From JAENWD01 sp963796915 (GTDB lineage: Bacteria; Acidobacteriota; Vicinamibacteria; Vicinamibacterales; JAENWD01), in NCBI GenBank assembly GCA_963796915.1, contig CAWCNI010000004.1, positions 1,426,001 through 1,490,000 of the forward strand: a stretch of 64,000 nt of DNA, written 5' to 3'. The notes under the pieces were generated by a model. The model was given only the letters and a program-made list of their open reading frames with translations, searched no databases and was not told where the DNA came from. The position numbers and the translations under genes are program-made. Shown piece by piece: positions 47,480 to 56,803 of this stretch. How positions within the stretch are numbered: the first letter of the stretch is position 1; each line of letters starts with the position of its first letter.

Positions 47480-49033
47480 TTACCGCGCCGTCTCCGAGCC
47501 GAGCCAACGCGCCGGATCGAGTGCCAGCTCGGCCAGCAGTCGCGTCGCGATGCCCGTGGCGCCGCGCGCCTGCCAGGGTTTGGCGTCATCGGCCCACGCC
47601 GTGCCCGCGATGTCCAGGTGCAGCCATGGCAGCTCGCCGGCGAACTGCTTGAGGAAAAGCGCTGCCGTGACGGCACCAGCCGGACGGCCGCCGGTGTTGC
47701 TCATATCCGCGACGTCGCTCTTGAGTTGCTCGAAGTAGTCGTCAGTGATCGGCATCGGCCACATCCGATCGCCGGTGAGACTTCCCAGTTCCCGGGCCGC
47801 CGTCACGAAGGCCTCAGGCCTGCCGAACAGGCCGCTGTGCACACGGCCGAGTGCGACGACGCATGCCCCTGTCAGCGTGGCGATGTCCACCAGATGCGTT
47901 GCGCCGAGCTTCTGCGCGTACCACAAGCCGTCGCCGAGAATCAGCCGGCCTTCGGCGTCGGTGTTCACCACCTCCACGGTCTTGCCGCTCGCCCCGGTCA
48001 GCACGTCGCCGGGCTTGACGGCGCGGCCGCCGGGCATGTTCTCGGTGATCGGAACGACGCCGATGACCCTCGACGGCGCATTGAGCAGCGCTGCCGCGCG
48101 GAGCGCCGCGATGACGGCCGCACCGCCCGTCATGTCCACCTTCATCTTCTCCATGCCGTCGGCCGGCTTGATCGAGATGCCGCCGGTGTCGAAGGTGATC
48201 CCCTTGCCGACCAGGCCGAGCACCGGCGCGGCCGGTGCGCCGGCCGGCTCGTGACGAAGGACGAGCAGCCGCGGCGGCTCGGCGCTGCCACGCGCCACGC
48301 CGAGCAGCAGCCCCATGTTCAGTTCGGCGATGCGGGTCTCGTCGAGCACCTCACAGGTCAGCGTCGTGCCGCTCGCGGCGTGCACCGCGCGGTCGGCAAA
48401 CGCGCGCGGCGTCAGGATGTTCGCCGGCTCATTCGCCAGGTCGCGCGCAAGGTTCGAGCACTCGGCGAGGACGCGGCCGCGGTCGACGGCGGCCGTGCAG
48501 GCACTTCGTCCCGTCGCCGGCAGCTCCGTCGCCAGGATGCGAAGGTCTGCGACACGCGGCAGATCGGGCGGCACGCTCTTGTGCCTCCCGGTCTCGTGCT
48601 GGGCCAGCACCAGTCCCTCCGCGAACCCCTGCAGCAGGCGTTCGGTGGCCCGGGACGGATCGCCGTGGTCGGCCGCCGCGCGAAACAGCAGCGTGACGCG
48701 TGAGATGCGGCGCTGCCGCGCCGACAGCACCGCGGCCGAGGCCACCCGTCGGGCGACGTCGACGCCAAACGCGGCGCGAGGGCCGGCGCCGACAAGCGCG
48801 ACGCGTCTGGCCCGCCAGTGGTGCGAGACAGGCGTCAGGAAAAGCTCGAACGGCGCGCCGGTGAACTCGCGATTCGAGATCGCGCGGCTCACCTCGCCGC
48901 CCGATGCCGCGTCAAGGCCTGGCACGTCGGCGAAGTCATCGCCGTCAAAGGCGGGGATGACGAGAAGGTCCGTTTCCACCTGACCGAGCGGCGCGGTCAC
49001 CAGCGGGAGGGGGTGCGTCTCCAGGCTGTCCAT
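47480..49033 (-). CDS. pepA: leucyl aminopeptidase (M17, PepA)
   Basis: 517 aa. N-terminal macro-like domain (about 1-170), then the M17 catalytic domain: GKGITFDTGGISIKPADGM, DMTGGAAVIAAL and the signature NTDAEGRLILGD supplying the two-metal ligands. Cytosolic peptide turnover. Divergent from the PKD-protein gene across 97 bp. Confidence 0.94.
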   Translation of the reverse strand: MDSLETHPLPLVTAPLGQVETDLLVIPAFDGDDFADVPGLDAASGGEVSRAISNREFTGAPFELFLTPVSHHWRARRVALVGAGPRAAFGVDVARRVASAAVLSARQRRISRVTLLFRAAADHGDPSRATERLLQGFAEGLVLAQHETGRHKSVPPDLPRVADLRILATELPATGRSACTAAVDRGRVLAECSNLARDLANEPANILTPRAFADRAVHAASGTTLTCEVLDETRIAELNMGLLLGVARGSAEPPRLLVLRHEPAGAPAAPVLGLVGKGITFDTGGISIKPADGMEKMKVDMTGGAAVIAALRAAALLNAPSRVIGVVPITENMPGGRAVKPGDVLTGASGKTVEVVNTDAEGRLILGDGLWYAQKLGATHLVDIATLTGACVVALGRVHSGLFGRPEAFVTAARELGSLTGDRMWPMPITDDYFEQLKSDVADMSNTGGRPAGAVTAALFLKQFAGELPWLHLDIAGTAWADDAKPWQARGATGIATRLLAELALDPARWLGSETAR

Positions 49034-49130
49034 TGTCGCGATTATGGCCGATCACCGGCGTCTGGTGGAGCGCTGCGGCGAATGGCCTTACAATGCGCAT
49101 AGAACCCCTTCTCCCCGAAGGACGGGCCGA

Positions 49131-49613
49131 ATGACCTCGGACAAACAGGGCGTGTGGTCAGACCGGCGACGAGCAGGCGTGCTGGCGGTGGCGATGGGCT
49201 GCGCGCTTGCCGTGTTCGCGTTGCAGGCGAGGGCGCAAGACGACAAGAAGGACGTGAAGGACCCGAAGAAGGCGTCCCTCAATCTCAAGGTCGTGCCGCC
49301 GATCGCATTCTCACCGGCGAAGATGGTCGTGACCGCCGAGCTCAAGGGCGGCTCCGATGACAGCGACGAGTACTACTGCCTGGGACTCGACTGGGACTGG
49401 GGCGACGGCACCGAGTCCTCCGCCGCCGCCGACTGCGCGCCGTTCGAACCAGGCAAGAGCACGATCGTCCGCCGGTGGACCGCCCCGCACACGTTCGAGA
49501 CGGCCGGGCAGTACCGCATCCAGCTGCGACTGCAGCGCGGCAAGAAGACCATTCTCGGCGGGAATATCTCGGTGCAGGTCAAGCCCGGCGTGCGGGATCA
49601 GAGCGAGTTCTGA
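49131..49613 (+). CDS. secreted PKD-domain protein
   Basis: 160 aa. Signal peptide with hydrophobic core GVLAVAMGCALAVFALQARA, cut before QDDKKD. A Lys/Asp-rich hinge leads to one PKD-like beta sandwich (LDWDWGDGTESS and HTFETAGQYRIQLRL are the hallmark strands). Function unknown. ATG 49131 is chosen because GAAGGACG precedes it and the signal peptide begins there. Confidence 0.82.
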   Translation: MTSDKQGVWSDRRRAGVLAVAMGCALAVFALQARAQDDKKDVKDPKKASLNLKVVPPIAFSPAKMVVTAELKGGSDDSDEYYCLGLDWDWGDGTESSAAADCAPFEPGKSTIVRRWTAPHTFETAGQYRIQLRLQRGKKTILGGNISVQVKPGVRDQSEF

Positions 49614-49637
49614 TTCCCCGTGCTGATGCACGGCACT

Positions 49638-49687
49638 GACTGACTCGTCGCCGGCGCGCACCCGCGCGATGCCGGCGAGAGTCAGTC
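49638..49687. terminator. long bidirectional hairpin between convergent genes
   Basis: GACTGACTC (49638-49646) pairs with GAGTCAGTC (49679-49687). The stem continues with CGCCGGC (49649-49655) against GCCGGCG (49671-49677) after a one-base bulge. It serves both the PKD-protein gene and the long minus-strand run. Confidence 0.7.
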
Positions 49688-49706
49688 ACCACTACTGCCT
49701 CACCCA

Positions 49707-51152
49707 CTACAGGCCGCTCGGCGGCTCCTGATACACCGGAAGCGGCGGCGGGACGGCCAGGCCAGGACCGTACGGCAGTCCGCGCGATCCGAACCGGGTC
49801 AGCAGCGCCGCGCCAAGGCCCACGGTCCACACCAGGTACTCCAGGAAAAATCCGAGGACGCCGAGCGGCCACGTGATCGCCCAGAGTGGCGCTGGCAACA
49901 TCCCAAGGGTCCGCGCCAGCACGCTCACCGACGCTGCCAGAATCACGCCGACGGCAACGGCCAGAAACATCGAGCGATGGTCGCCGATGGCCCAGCGACC
50001 CACTTGCAGCGCCACGCCCGTGAACCCGACGACGATGGCCAGCAGGAACGCCAGGACCACGAACGGCACGAGCACGAGCAGCGGGATGCCGATGATCGTG
50101 ATGGCCAGCACGACGACCATGATCACGAGCGCCGGCACGAAGAGCAGCTGCGCCAGCAGTCCCGTGAAGCCGCTCAGCCAGGGATCACGTGCGGCCCGAT
50201 TGCCGATCCGCTCCACCGGGCGCTGACCAAGCAGGACGACCAGGCACGCCAGCAGCAGGACGATCCCGATTCGGGCGACCGTGCCGATGAGGCGAACCGA
50301 GCCGTGCACCACGTCGAGGCCGCCAATCGCGCCCAGCACGCCCAGCGCCGCGAGCGGGTGCGGCGCGAAATGCGGCGCCCCGAAGCGAACCTCTGTCACC
50401 TTGCCGTGAATCGTCGCGCCTGGCTCCTGCTCGACGTGCCCGCCGACAGCGGTGACGTCTCCGCGCACAACCGCCTTCGGACCCAGGTGCACGCTGCCCA
50501 GCACCGCCACGACGTCGTCGTCGGCGTGGCCAAGAAGCGTGACAGTGCCGAAAATAGCGACGACCGGGTCGGTGACTTCTTCGTCCTCCGCCACGTTGAC
50601 GTCGCCACCGACGTGCACCTTCGCCGAGCTCTTCCGCCAGTGCCGGACGTCTGACGACGTATCGGCGTTGTCATGATCGCGATCCGCCCTCGCGTTGTCG
50701 TCGTCATCATCGTCATCGGCGCTCTTGTCCGGCGGCGGCGGGGGCGGCGTGACGCGCGGGGGCGACGGCGGCGACGGCGGCCCGGCGGATTCGGCCGGAC
50801 TCGACGCCTTTGCGTTCTCACGCCAGTGGGCGAGCGCGTCGGCCGGCAGATACGACATCTGCAACACGATCTCCGCGTCGGCGCCAAGGCGCTTGCGAAG
50901 GTCGGCGCCGGTCGCCGGATCGCCGTCGATGGCGATCACCCCGTCACGGATCTCGACCGAGGTGACGTCGTGGTTGTGGCGTGGCGTCAACACGACGCCG
51001 CCGCGCACCGGCAGCACTTCGAACCGTTGTTCGACGCGCTGTCGCAGCGCCGGGTCGATTCCACTCTGCGCGCCGACGGTCGTGGTGCCATGCCAGGCGC
51101 CGAGCGCCACGAGCAACGCACACACCAACCCTGTCCGCCTTACGACACCCAT
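49707..51152 (-). CDS. secreted/membrane protein with bactofilin-like repeats
   Basis: 481 aa. Signal peptide (VCALLVALGAWHGTTTVGAQ), a soluble segment, a Pro-rich and Asp-rich linker (TPPPPPPDKSADDDDDDDN), then short-period beta repeats such as HVGGDVNVAEDE, DVVAVLGSVHLGPKAV and VRGDVTAVGGHVEQEPGATI that resemble the polymer-forming bactofilin (DUF583) ladder. Five to six membrane helices fill the C-terminal 200 residues and a Pro-rich tail ends it. Cotranscribed with the ECF sigma factor (TGATG overlap with the membrane protein before it). Confidence 0.75.
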   Translation of the reverse strand: MGVVRRTGLVCALLVALGAWHGTTTVGAQSGIDPALRQRVEQRFEVLPVRGGVVLTPRHNHDVTSVEIRDGVIAIDGDPATGADLRKRLGADAEIVLQMSYLPADALAHWRENAKASSPAESAGPPSPPSPPRVTPPPPPPDKSADDDDDDDNARADRDHDNADTSSDVRHWRKSSAKVHVGGDVNVAEDEEVTDPVVAIFGTVTLLGHADDDVVAVLGSVHLGPKAVVRGDVTAVGGHVEQEPGATIHGKVTEVRFGAPHFAPHPLAALGVLGAIGGLDVVHGSVRLIGTVARIGIVLLLACLVVLLGQRPVERIGNRAARDPWLSGFTGLLAQLLFVPALVIMVVVLAITIIGIPLLVLVPFVVLAFLLAIVVGFTGVALQVGRWAIGDHRSMFLAVAVGVILAASVSVLARTLGMLPAPLWAITWPLGVLGFFLEYLVWTVGLGAALLTRFGSRGLPYGPGLAVPPPLPVYQEPPSGL

Positions 51153-51637
51153 CACACGTCTCCCTGTTCACTCGGCAGGACCCGGCTGAGACCAGCCAGG
51201 GCCAGCGACGCCGTCAACACGCCGCCGAGCAGCATGACGGTTCCTGTGGGGCTTGCCACCGCGGTGCCGAGCGCGTAGCCCATGCGCGCCAGCAAGTCCC
51301 AGAACGACACCCCTGCGTTCATCCACTCCACGAGCATCACGCACGCGCGGGTCAAGCCACGGACGGCAACGCCGGCGTCCAGAAAGAACGCCGCAAGCAG
51401 CACGACTACCGGCATCAGCGTCAGCACCGCGGCCCCGGTCACCACACCGGCCGAAATCACGAGCTCCGACCGCGCTCCTCCCCACCGGCGGCGGGACGCC
51501 ACCTGACGCCAGTCGGCGCGGGCCACCGTCATGAGCCGGGCGGACAGCCCGGTCGAGATCGATCGGCGCGGCACGACCGCCAGCAGCGCCTGCGCGCGCC
51601 GGTCGTCCTCGTCCTCGAATCGCGAGCGGTCCGCCAT
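51152..51637 (-). CDS. membrane protein after ECF sigma factor, candidate anti-sigma
   Basis: 161 aa, not recognised by motif. A basic cytoplasmic N-terminus of about 55 residues (EDEDDRRAQALLAVVPRRSI) precedes three membrane helices (about 58-82, 95-125, 132-152). The position directly after a sigma factor and the cytoplasmic head suggest an anti-sigma factor, but the zinc-binding ZAS motif is absent. Confidence 0.65.
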   Translation of the reverse strand: MADRSRFEDEDDRRAQALLAVVPRRSISTGLSARLMTVARADWRQVASRRRWGGARSELVISAGVVTGAAVLTLMPVVVLLAAFFLDAGVAVRGLTRACVMLVEWMNAGVSFWDLLARMGYALGTAVASPTGTVMLLGGVLTASLALAGLSRVLPSEQGDV

Positions 51638-51651
51638 GTCCCTGTCTGGTC

Positions 51652-52272
51652 TTACGACCGGCCGCCGGGCCGGGTTTCAGGCGCCCAACCCGCACGGGCC
51701 AGTTCTGCCGCCAGGGCCCGCCGGGCGCGGTGCAGGAACGTCTTCACCGTGCCGAGCGGCATGTCCAGAATCTCGGCGATTTCCTGATATTCCAGGCCTT
51801 CCTGGTAGCGGAGCACGACGACGGACCGGTACTCCGGGCGCAGCTGATCGAGTGCCCTGTCGACGGCTGTTGCGAGCTCTGCCCGGACGCTCGAGTGCTC
51901 GGGCGACAGGGCCTTGAGGTCGGGCAGCGACTGGAGCGGATCCGACTCGCCGTCGTCGTCTGGGCGGACCCCGAGGACGGCGAGGCGTCGCTGGCGCAGG
52001 TGGTCGATGGCAGTGTTATGAGCGATGCGGAGCACCCAGTTCACCAGCCGCATCGACTGGTTGTAGCTGGCCAGGCCGCGGAAGATCTTGATGAAAGTGT
52101 CCTGCGCCAGGTCTTCCGCGGTGGACTCGTCGCGGACCATGCGAACGATCAGGTTGAACACCGGGCGTTCGAAGCGCCGGACCAGCTCTTCGCAGGCCGG
52201 TTGGGACCCGGCCAGCGCCTGTCGCACGATGTTGACGTCCGCGGCGGCCCGCGCTTCGTCGTGGTCGGCCAT
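51652..52272 (-). CDS. ECF-type sigma-70 factor
   Basis: 206 aa. Region 2 (VFNLIVRMVRDESTAEDLAQDTFIKIF) and region 4 (PEYRSVVVLRYQEGLEYQEI then LGTVKTFLHRARRAL) with an acidic insert between. RpoE-like group. It directs RNA polymerase to stress or envelope genes; its own targets are not visible. 18 bp after the thiolase, so likely transcribed from upstream as well as its own promoter. Confidence 0.92.
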   Translation of the reverse strand: MADHDEARAAADVNIVRQALAGSQPACEELVRRFERPVFNLIVRMVRDESTAEDLAQDTFIKIFRGLASYNQSMRLVNWVLRIAHNTAIDHLRQRRLAVLGVRPDDDGESDPLQSLPDLKALSPEHSSVRAELATAVDRALDQLRPEYRSVVVLRYQEGLEYQEIAEILDMPLGTVKTFLHRARRALAAELARAGWAPETRPGGRS

Positions 52273-52290
52273 CAGGAGGTCAGCGGGAGG

Positions 52291-53469
52291 TCACGCACGC
52301 TCGACGATCATCGCCACGCCCATGCCCCCGCCAACACAAAGTGACGCCACTCCCAGCCGGCCGCCGGTGCGGCCGAGATGACCGAGCAGTGTCACCAGAA
52401 TACGCGCGCCGCTGGCGCCAATCGGATGGCCCAGCGCGATGGCTCCGCCGCCGACGTTCACGCGGGCGGCGTCGAGTCCAAGCTCGCGAATCACTGCCAC
52501 TGACTGCACCGCAAACGCCTCGTTGAGCTCGAAGAGATCGATGGCCGACAACTCGAGTCGCGCGCGCTCGAGCGCCTTGCGGATTGCCGGCACCGGGCCG
52601 ATGCCCATGAGCATCGGCTCCACGCCGCTGATGGCGTACCAGAGAATCCGCGCGATCGGCTTGATACCCAGCGCGGCCGCATGAGTGTCGCTCGTCACGA
52701 CGACAGCGGCAGCCCCGTCGTTAATCCCAGACGCATTCCCTGCGGTCACGGTTCCATCACGCTCGAAGGCCGGCTTGAGCGCGCTCAGTTTCTCGGCGGT
52801 CGAACCTGGCCGCGGATGCTCGTCCTGCGCGAATGCGATCGGGTCGCCCTTCTTTGCCGGCACCAGCACGCTGACGATTTCGTCGCGAAACCAGCCCTGT
52901 GCGATCGCCTCGGCCGCACGCTGCTGACTCTCGGCAGCAAACGCGTCCTGCTCGGCTCGGCCAATGCCGTAGCGCCTGGCGACAGCTTCGGCGGTGTTGC
53001 CCATGTGACACGACTCGATGGCGCACGTCAGGCCTTCGGCCACCATCAAGTCCGTCGCTTCGGCATTGCCCATGCGATAGCCCCAGCGCGCGCCCTTCAG
53101 GGCGTACGGCGCGTTGCTCATCGACTCTGTGCCGCCGGCCACGACAATGTTCGCGCTGCCCGCGGTGACGGCATCCGCCGCGTGCATCACCGCCGCCAGG
53201 CCAGACCCGCATACCCGGTTGACAGTCTCCGCGGGCACAGTCACCGGCAGTCCGGCTCCGAGCGCGGCCTGACGAGCCACGTTCATGCCGGCGCCCGCCT
53301 GCAGCACGCAGCCAAGCACCACATCTTCCACATCGCCAGGCGCGACGCCGGCACGCGCCAGCGCTTCCCGGACAACGACGCTGCCAAGTTGCGGCGCCGA
53401 GAGGGGCAGCAGCGCGCCTCCGAAAGTGCCGATCGCGGTTCGGCATGCTGAGACGAGCACGGCAGCCAT
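52291..53469 (-). CDS. acetyl-CoA acetyltransferase (thiolase)
   Basis: 392 aa. Nucleophile Cys in NRVCGSGLAAVMHAADAV (about residue 88), NEAFAVQSVAV, GHPIGASGARILVTL and the C-terminal CVGGGMGVAM. Makes or splits acetoacetyl-CoA. The ATG overlaps the scoB stop (TGATG). With scoAB it forms a ketone-body/acetoacetate activation unit. Confidence 0.94.
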   Translation of the reverse strand: MAAVLVSACRTAIGTFGGALLPLSAPQLGSVVVREALARAGVAPGDVEDVVLGCVLQAGAGMNVARQAALGAGLPVTVPAETVNRVCGSGLAAVMHAADAVTAGSANIVVAGGTESMSNAPYALKGARWGYRMGNAEATDLMVAEGLTCAIESCHMGNTAEAVARRYGIGRAEQDAFAAESQQRAAEAIAQGWFRDEIVSVLVPAKKGDPIAFAQDEHPRPGSTAEKLSALKPAFERDGTVTAGNASGINDGAAAVVVTSDTHAAALGIKPIARILWYAISGVEPMLMGIGPVPAIRKALERARLELSAIDLFELNEAFAVQSVAVIRELGLDAARVNVGGGAIALGHPIGASGARILVTLLGHLGRTGGRLGVASLCVGGGMGVAMIVERA

Positions 53470-54116
53470 CAGAACACTCCCACGTTTTCCGGCACGATCA
53501 ATCGCGCCTCGGTCGCAGCCTTCACGGCATCCACCGTCGTGTCCGTCGCGTGCTCGCGAAGAATCAAGCCCTCCGCCGTCACTTCGATGACCGCCATCTC
53601 GGTGACGATCAGATGGACAACGCGCTTGCCAGTCAGCGGCAGCGTGCACTGGCGCAGGATCTTCGCCCGGCCGTCGCGGGTCGTGTGCTCCATCGCGACG
53701 ATGACGCGCCGCGCCCCGGCGACGAGATCCATGGCGCCGCCCATGCCTTTCACCATCTTGCCGGGAATCATCCAGTTCGCGAGATTGCCCTCCTCGTCCA
53801 CCTCGAGGGCGCCCAGCACCGTGACGTCGATGTGTCCGCCGCGCACCATCGCGAACGAATCCGCCGAGCTGAAGTAGGAGCAGCCGGGCGTCTCCGACAC
53901 TGTCTCCTTGCCGGCGTTGATCAGATCCGGGTCGATGTCTTCGTCGAGCGGGTACGGGCCGACGCCGAGCATGCCGTTCTCGGAGTGGAGCGTGATGTCG
54001 ATGCCAGGCGGCACGTGGTTGGCGACCAGTGTCGGCATGCCGATCCCCAGATTCACGTAGTCGCCGTCCTTCAGCTCGCGCGCCACGCGGACGACGATGC
54101 GATCGCGCTTATCCAC
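53469..54116 (-). CDS. scoB: 3-oxoacid CoA-transferase subunit B
   Basis: 215 aa. Family I CoA-transferase beta subunit; the catalytic Glu lies in LHSENGMLGVGP. GGAMDLVAGARRV and the NLGIGMPT block also fit. Moves CoA from succinyl-CoA to acetoacetate. Its start overlaps the end of scoA by 8 bp. Confidence 0.93.
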   Translation of the reverse strand: MDKRDRIVVRVARELKDGDYVNLGIGMPTLVANHVPPGIDITLHSENGMLGVGPYPLDEDIDPDLINAGKETVSETPGCSYFSSADSFAMVRGGHIDVTVLGALEVDEEGNLANWMIPGKMVKGMGGAMDLVAGARRVIVAMEHTTRDGRAKILRQCTLPLTGKRVVHLIVTEMAVIEVTAEGLILREHATDTTVDAVKAATEARLIVPENVGVF

Positions 54117-54810
54117 GGGGAGCCCTCACAGTCCGCCTCTCGACGCGGCGCTCGTAGGACGCGCCCTGCAGGATGTAGCGGACGAAAATGCCGGGGGTGT
54201 GGACGGAGTCTGGAGGGATAGCTCCCGGCTCCACCAGCGTCTCGACCTCGGCGATGGTGGTCCGCGCCGCGGTGGCCATCATCGGGTTGAAGTTCCGGGC
54301 CGTCTTTCGGAACACGAGATTACCCGCGCGGTCGCCGCGAAAGGCGCGGACCAGGGCGAAGTCCGCCAGCAGCGGCGCCTCGAGCACATAGTGACGGCCG
54401 TTGATCACGCGCGTCTCCTTGCCTTCAGCCACCAGCGTGCCGTACCCGGTCGGCGTGAAGAAGCCGCCGATGCCAGCGCCGCCGGCGCGAATCCGCTCGG
54501 AAAATGTGCCCTGCGGCACCAGCTCGACTTCCAGCTCGCCGGCGAGGTACTGGCGCTCGAACTCGCGGTTTTCGCCGACGTACGTCGCCACCATCTTGCG
54601 GATCTGGCCGGCTTTGAGCACGGGGCCGAGTCCGAAGTCGTCGATGCCAGCGTTGTTGCTGATGACGGTGAGGTTTCGCGTGCCGCGGCGCCGGAGTGCC
54701 GTGAGGAGGTTCTCGGGATTCCCGCAGACGCCGAACCCCCCGACCATGATGGTCGCGCCGTCGGGAATCAGCGCGACGGCCGCATCGGCCGACTCGAGGA
54801 CCTTGTTCAT
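54109..54810 (-). CDS. scoA: 3-oxoacid CoA-transferase subunit A
   Basis: 233 aa. Alpha subunit with VGGFGVCGNPENLL near the N-terminus and GAGIGGFFTPTGYGT, the CoA-binding part of family I. Partner of the downstream scoB. 27 bp after tyrA, so cotranscribed with the aromatic amino acid genes or from a promoter inside tyrA. Confidence 0.92.
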   Translation of the reverse strand: MNKVLESADAAVALIPDGATIMVGGFGVCGNPENLLTALRRRGTRNLTVISNNAGIDDFGLGPVLKAGQIRKMVATYVGENREFERQYLAGELEVELVPQGTFSERIRAGGAGIGGFFTPTGYGTLVAEGKETRVINGRHYVLEAPLLADFALVRAFRGDRAGNLVFRKTARNFNPMMATAARTTIAEVETLVEPGAIPPDSVHTPGIFVRYILQGASYERRVERRTVRAPRG

Positions 54811-54837
54811 GAGAACGATTATGGATCCGCAGCGGCC

Positions 54838-55689
54838 TCAGTTCTTCAGCCGCTGGCGCCAGTGCTGCGCCGATTCGAAGAGCGCCGTGACGGGCTCGCC
54901 GTCGGCCAGGCCACGGCGCGTGTCCTTCAGGACTTCGATCAGTCGATCCAGTGCGGGGAGCAGCTCGTCGCTATTGGTCGCGTAGATATCCGTCCAGATG
55001 CTGGCCGGGCTCGCGGCGACGCGGGTGGTGTCAGCAAGACCGCCGCCAGACAGCTTCAGCCCGCTCTCGCCAACGGCCTCGCCCACGACGTGCATGAGGG
55101 CGCTGGCGGTGAGTTGCGGCAGGTGGCTGGTAAAGGCGAGGACGTGGTCGTGCGTGTCCGGGTCCAGCTCGAATGGCAGGGCCCCCAGGGCCCTGACAAA
55201 CCGCGACAGTCGCTGGACAGTCGCCGCCGAGGTCGCCAGTTCCGGCGTGAGAACCCAGGTCCGCCGCTCGAACAGGTCGGGCCGCGACGCCTCGATGCCT
55301 CCCCGGGCGGCTCCGGCCAGAGGGTGGCCGCCGACGAACTGCAGTCGCGCCGGAAGCTGGCGGGCCGCCGCCACCGTCGCGCGCTTGGTGCTCCCGGTGT
55401 CGGTCACGATCGCGCTGCCGCTGACCACGCCGGGCAGGCGCTCGAGCGCCCGCATGTTCTCGCCGACCGGCGCCGCGAGCACGATGAGGTCGGCGCCTTC
55501 CAGGATCGCCAGGTCGCCGCCGCCATGGTTCAGCGCGCCCAGCTGCCGCGCCGGCGTCACGACGTCGTCACGGTCCACGCCGACGATGATCGCGTCGGGA
55601 AAGGCGCGCCGCACGCCGAACGCAATCGAGCCGCCGATCAGCCCGACGCCGACGATGCCGATTCGTCGAAAGCCGCCGTCGTCGCTCAC
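54838..55689 (-). CDS. tyrA: prephenate dehydrogenase
   Basis: Tyrosine branch: oxidative decarboxylation of prephenate. 283 aa. Rossmann motif IGIVGVGLIGGSIAFG, then VGGHPLAGAARGGIEAS and the helical dimer domain (HVLAFTSHLPQLTASAL). No fused chorismate mutase; that activity is encoded separately upstream. GTG start six bp after aroF. Confidence 0.92.
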   Translation of the reverse strand: MSDDGGFRRIGIVGVGLIGGSIAFGVRRAFPDAIIVGVDRDDVVTPARQLGALNHGGGDLAILEGADLIVLAAPVGENMRALERLPGVVSGSAIVTDTGSTKRATVAAARQLPARLQFVGGHPLAGAARGGIEASRPDLFERRTWVLTPELATSAATVQRLSRFVRALGALPFELDPDTHDHVLAFTSHLPQLTASALMHVVGEAVGESGLKLSGGGLADTTRVAASPASIWTDIYATNSDELLPALDRLIEVLKDTRRGLADGEPVTALFESAQHWRQRLKN

Positions 55690-55695
55690 CGCTGG

Positions 55696-56742
55696 CTAAC
55701 TCCAGCCCCGGCGCATCACGGGCTCCAGGCAGATCGTCCGGCCAATCGCCGGCGCGATGATCCTGAGCTCCGCCATGAGCCTGTCGAACTGCTGGGGGAA
55801 CAGCGACTGCGCGCCGTCACTCAGCGCGTGATCCGGATCGCCGTGCACCTCGATGATGAGGCCGTCGGCGCCGGCGGCGACGGCCGCTCGCGCCATCGGC
55901 GCCACCTTGTCGCGCCGTCCCGTGCCGTGACTGGGGTCCGCGATGATCGGCAGGTGACTCAGCTTCTTGACGACTGGAATCGCGGAGATGTCGAGGGTGT
56001 TGCGCGTGTAGTTCTCGAAGGTGCGAATCCCGCGCTCGCAGAGCACGACCTGCGAGTTGCCGCCCGCCAGGATGTACTCCGACGACAGCAGCCACTCCTC
56101 GATCGTGGCGGCAATGCCGCGCTTGAGCAGCACGGGCTTGCGCGCGTGTCCCAGCTCGCGGAGCAGCGTGAAGTTCTGCATGTTGCGCGCGCCCAGCTGG
56201 AACATGTCCGCGTAGCGGTCGATCAGCTCAATCTGGCTGATGTCCATGACCTCGGACACCAGTTTGAGATCGTGTTGATTGGCCGCCGCGCGCAGCATGC
56301 GGAGCCCTTCTTCGCCGAGCCCCTGGAAGCTGTAGGGCGAGCTCCGCGGCTTGAAGGCGCCGCCGCGAAGGATCTTGGCGCCTGCCTTCTTGACCGACGC
56401 GGCGACCAGGTTCACCTGGTCTTCCGATTCCGCGGAGCATGGCCCGGCAATGACGATGACCTCGTCGCCGCCGATGCGCACGTCGCCCAGCGTCACGACG
56501 GTGCCTTCGGGGCGGAACGCGCGGCTGGCCAGCTTGTACGGCTCTGTCACTCGCACCACTTCGCTCACACCTTCCAGTATCTCGATCAGCCGCGGATCGA
56601 GGCGGCGGTCGTCGCCGACGGCGCCGAGCACCGTTCGGCTGACGCCGGTTGATTTGTGCACGTCCATCCCGAGTGCGACGAGGTGCGCCACGACCTTTTC
56701 GATCTGCGCCTCGCTGGCACGTTCCTGCATGACCACGACCAT
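55696..56742 (-). CDS. aroF: 3-deoxy-7-phosphoheptulonate (DAHP) synthase, AroF/AroG-I-beta type
   Basis: First step of the shikimate route. 348 aa. N-terminal ferredoxin-like regulatory domain of about 75 residues (MVVVMQERASEAQIEKVV), as in the Thermotoga enzyme, then the barrel with IAGPCSAESEDQV, FKPRSSPYSFQG and SHGTGRRDKVAPM. ATG 56742 is preferred over 56757 because GGAGG lies between and matches the family start. Likely feedback-inhibited by Tyr through the N-terminal domain. Confidence 0.93.
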   Translation of the reverse strand: MVVVMQERASEAQIEKVVAHLVALGMDVHKSTGVSRTVLGAVGDDRRLDPRLIEILEGVSEVVRVTEPYKLASRAFRPEGTVVTLGDVRIGGDEVIVIAGPCSAESEDQVNLVAASVKKAGAKILRGGAFKPRSSPYSFQGLGEEGLRMLRAAANQHDLKLVSEVMDISQIELIDRYADMFQLGARNMQNFTLLRELGHARKPVLLKRGIAATIEEWLLSSEYILAGGNSQVVLCERGIRTFENYTRNTLDISAIPVVKKLSHLPIIADPSHGTGRRDKVAPMARAAVAAGADGLIIEVHGDPDHALSDGAQSLFPQQFDRLMAELRIIAPAIGRTICLEPVMRRGWS

Positions 56743-56803
56743 ACTGCCGTCCTCCATCTGCCTGGCTCCCCCGCGCTCGTCACGCGTTCCGGTCGCCTGT
56801 GAT

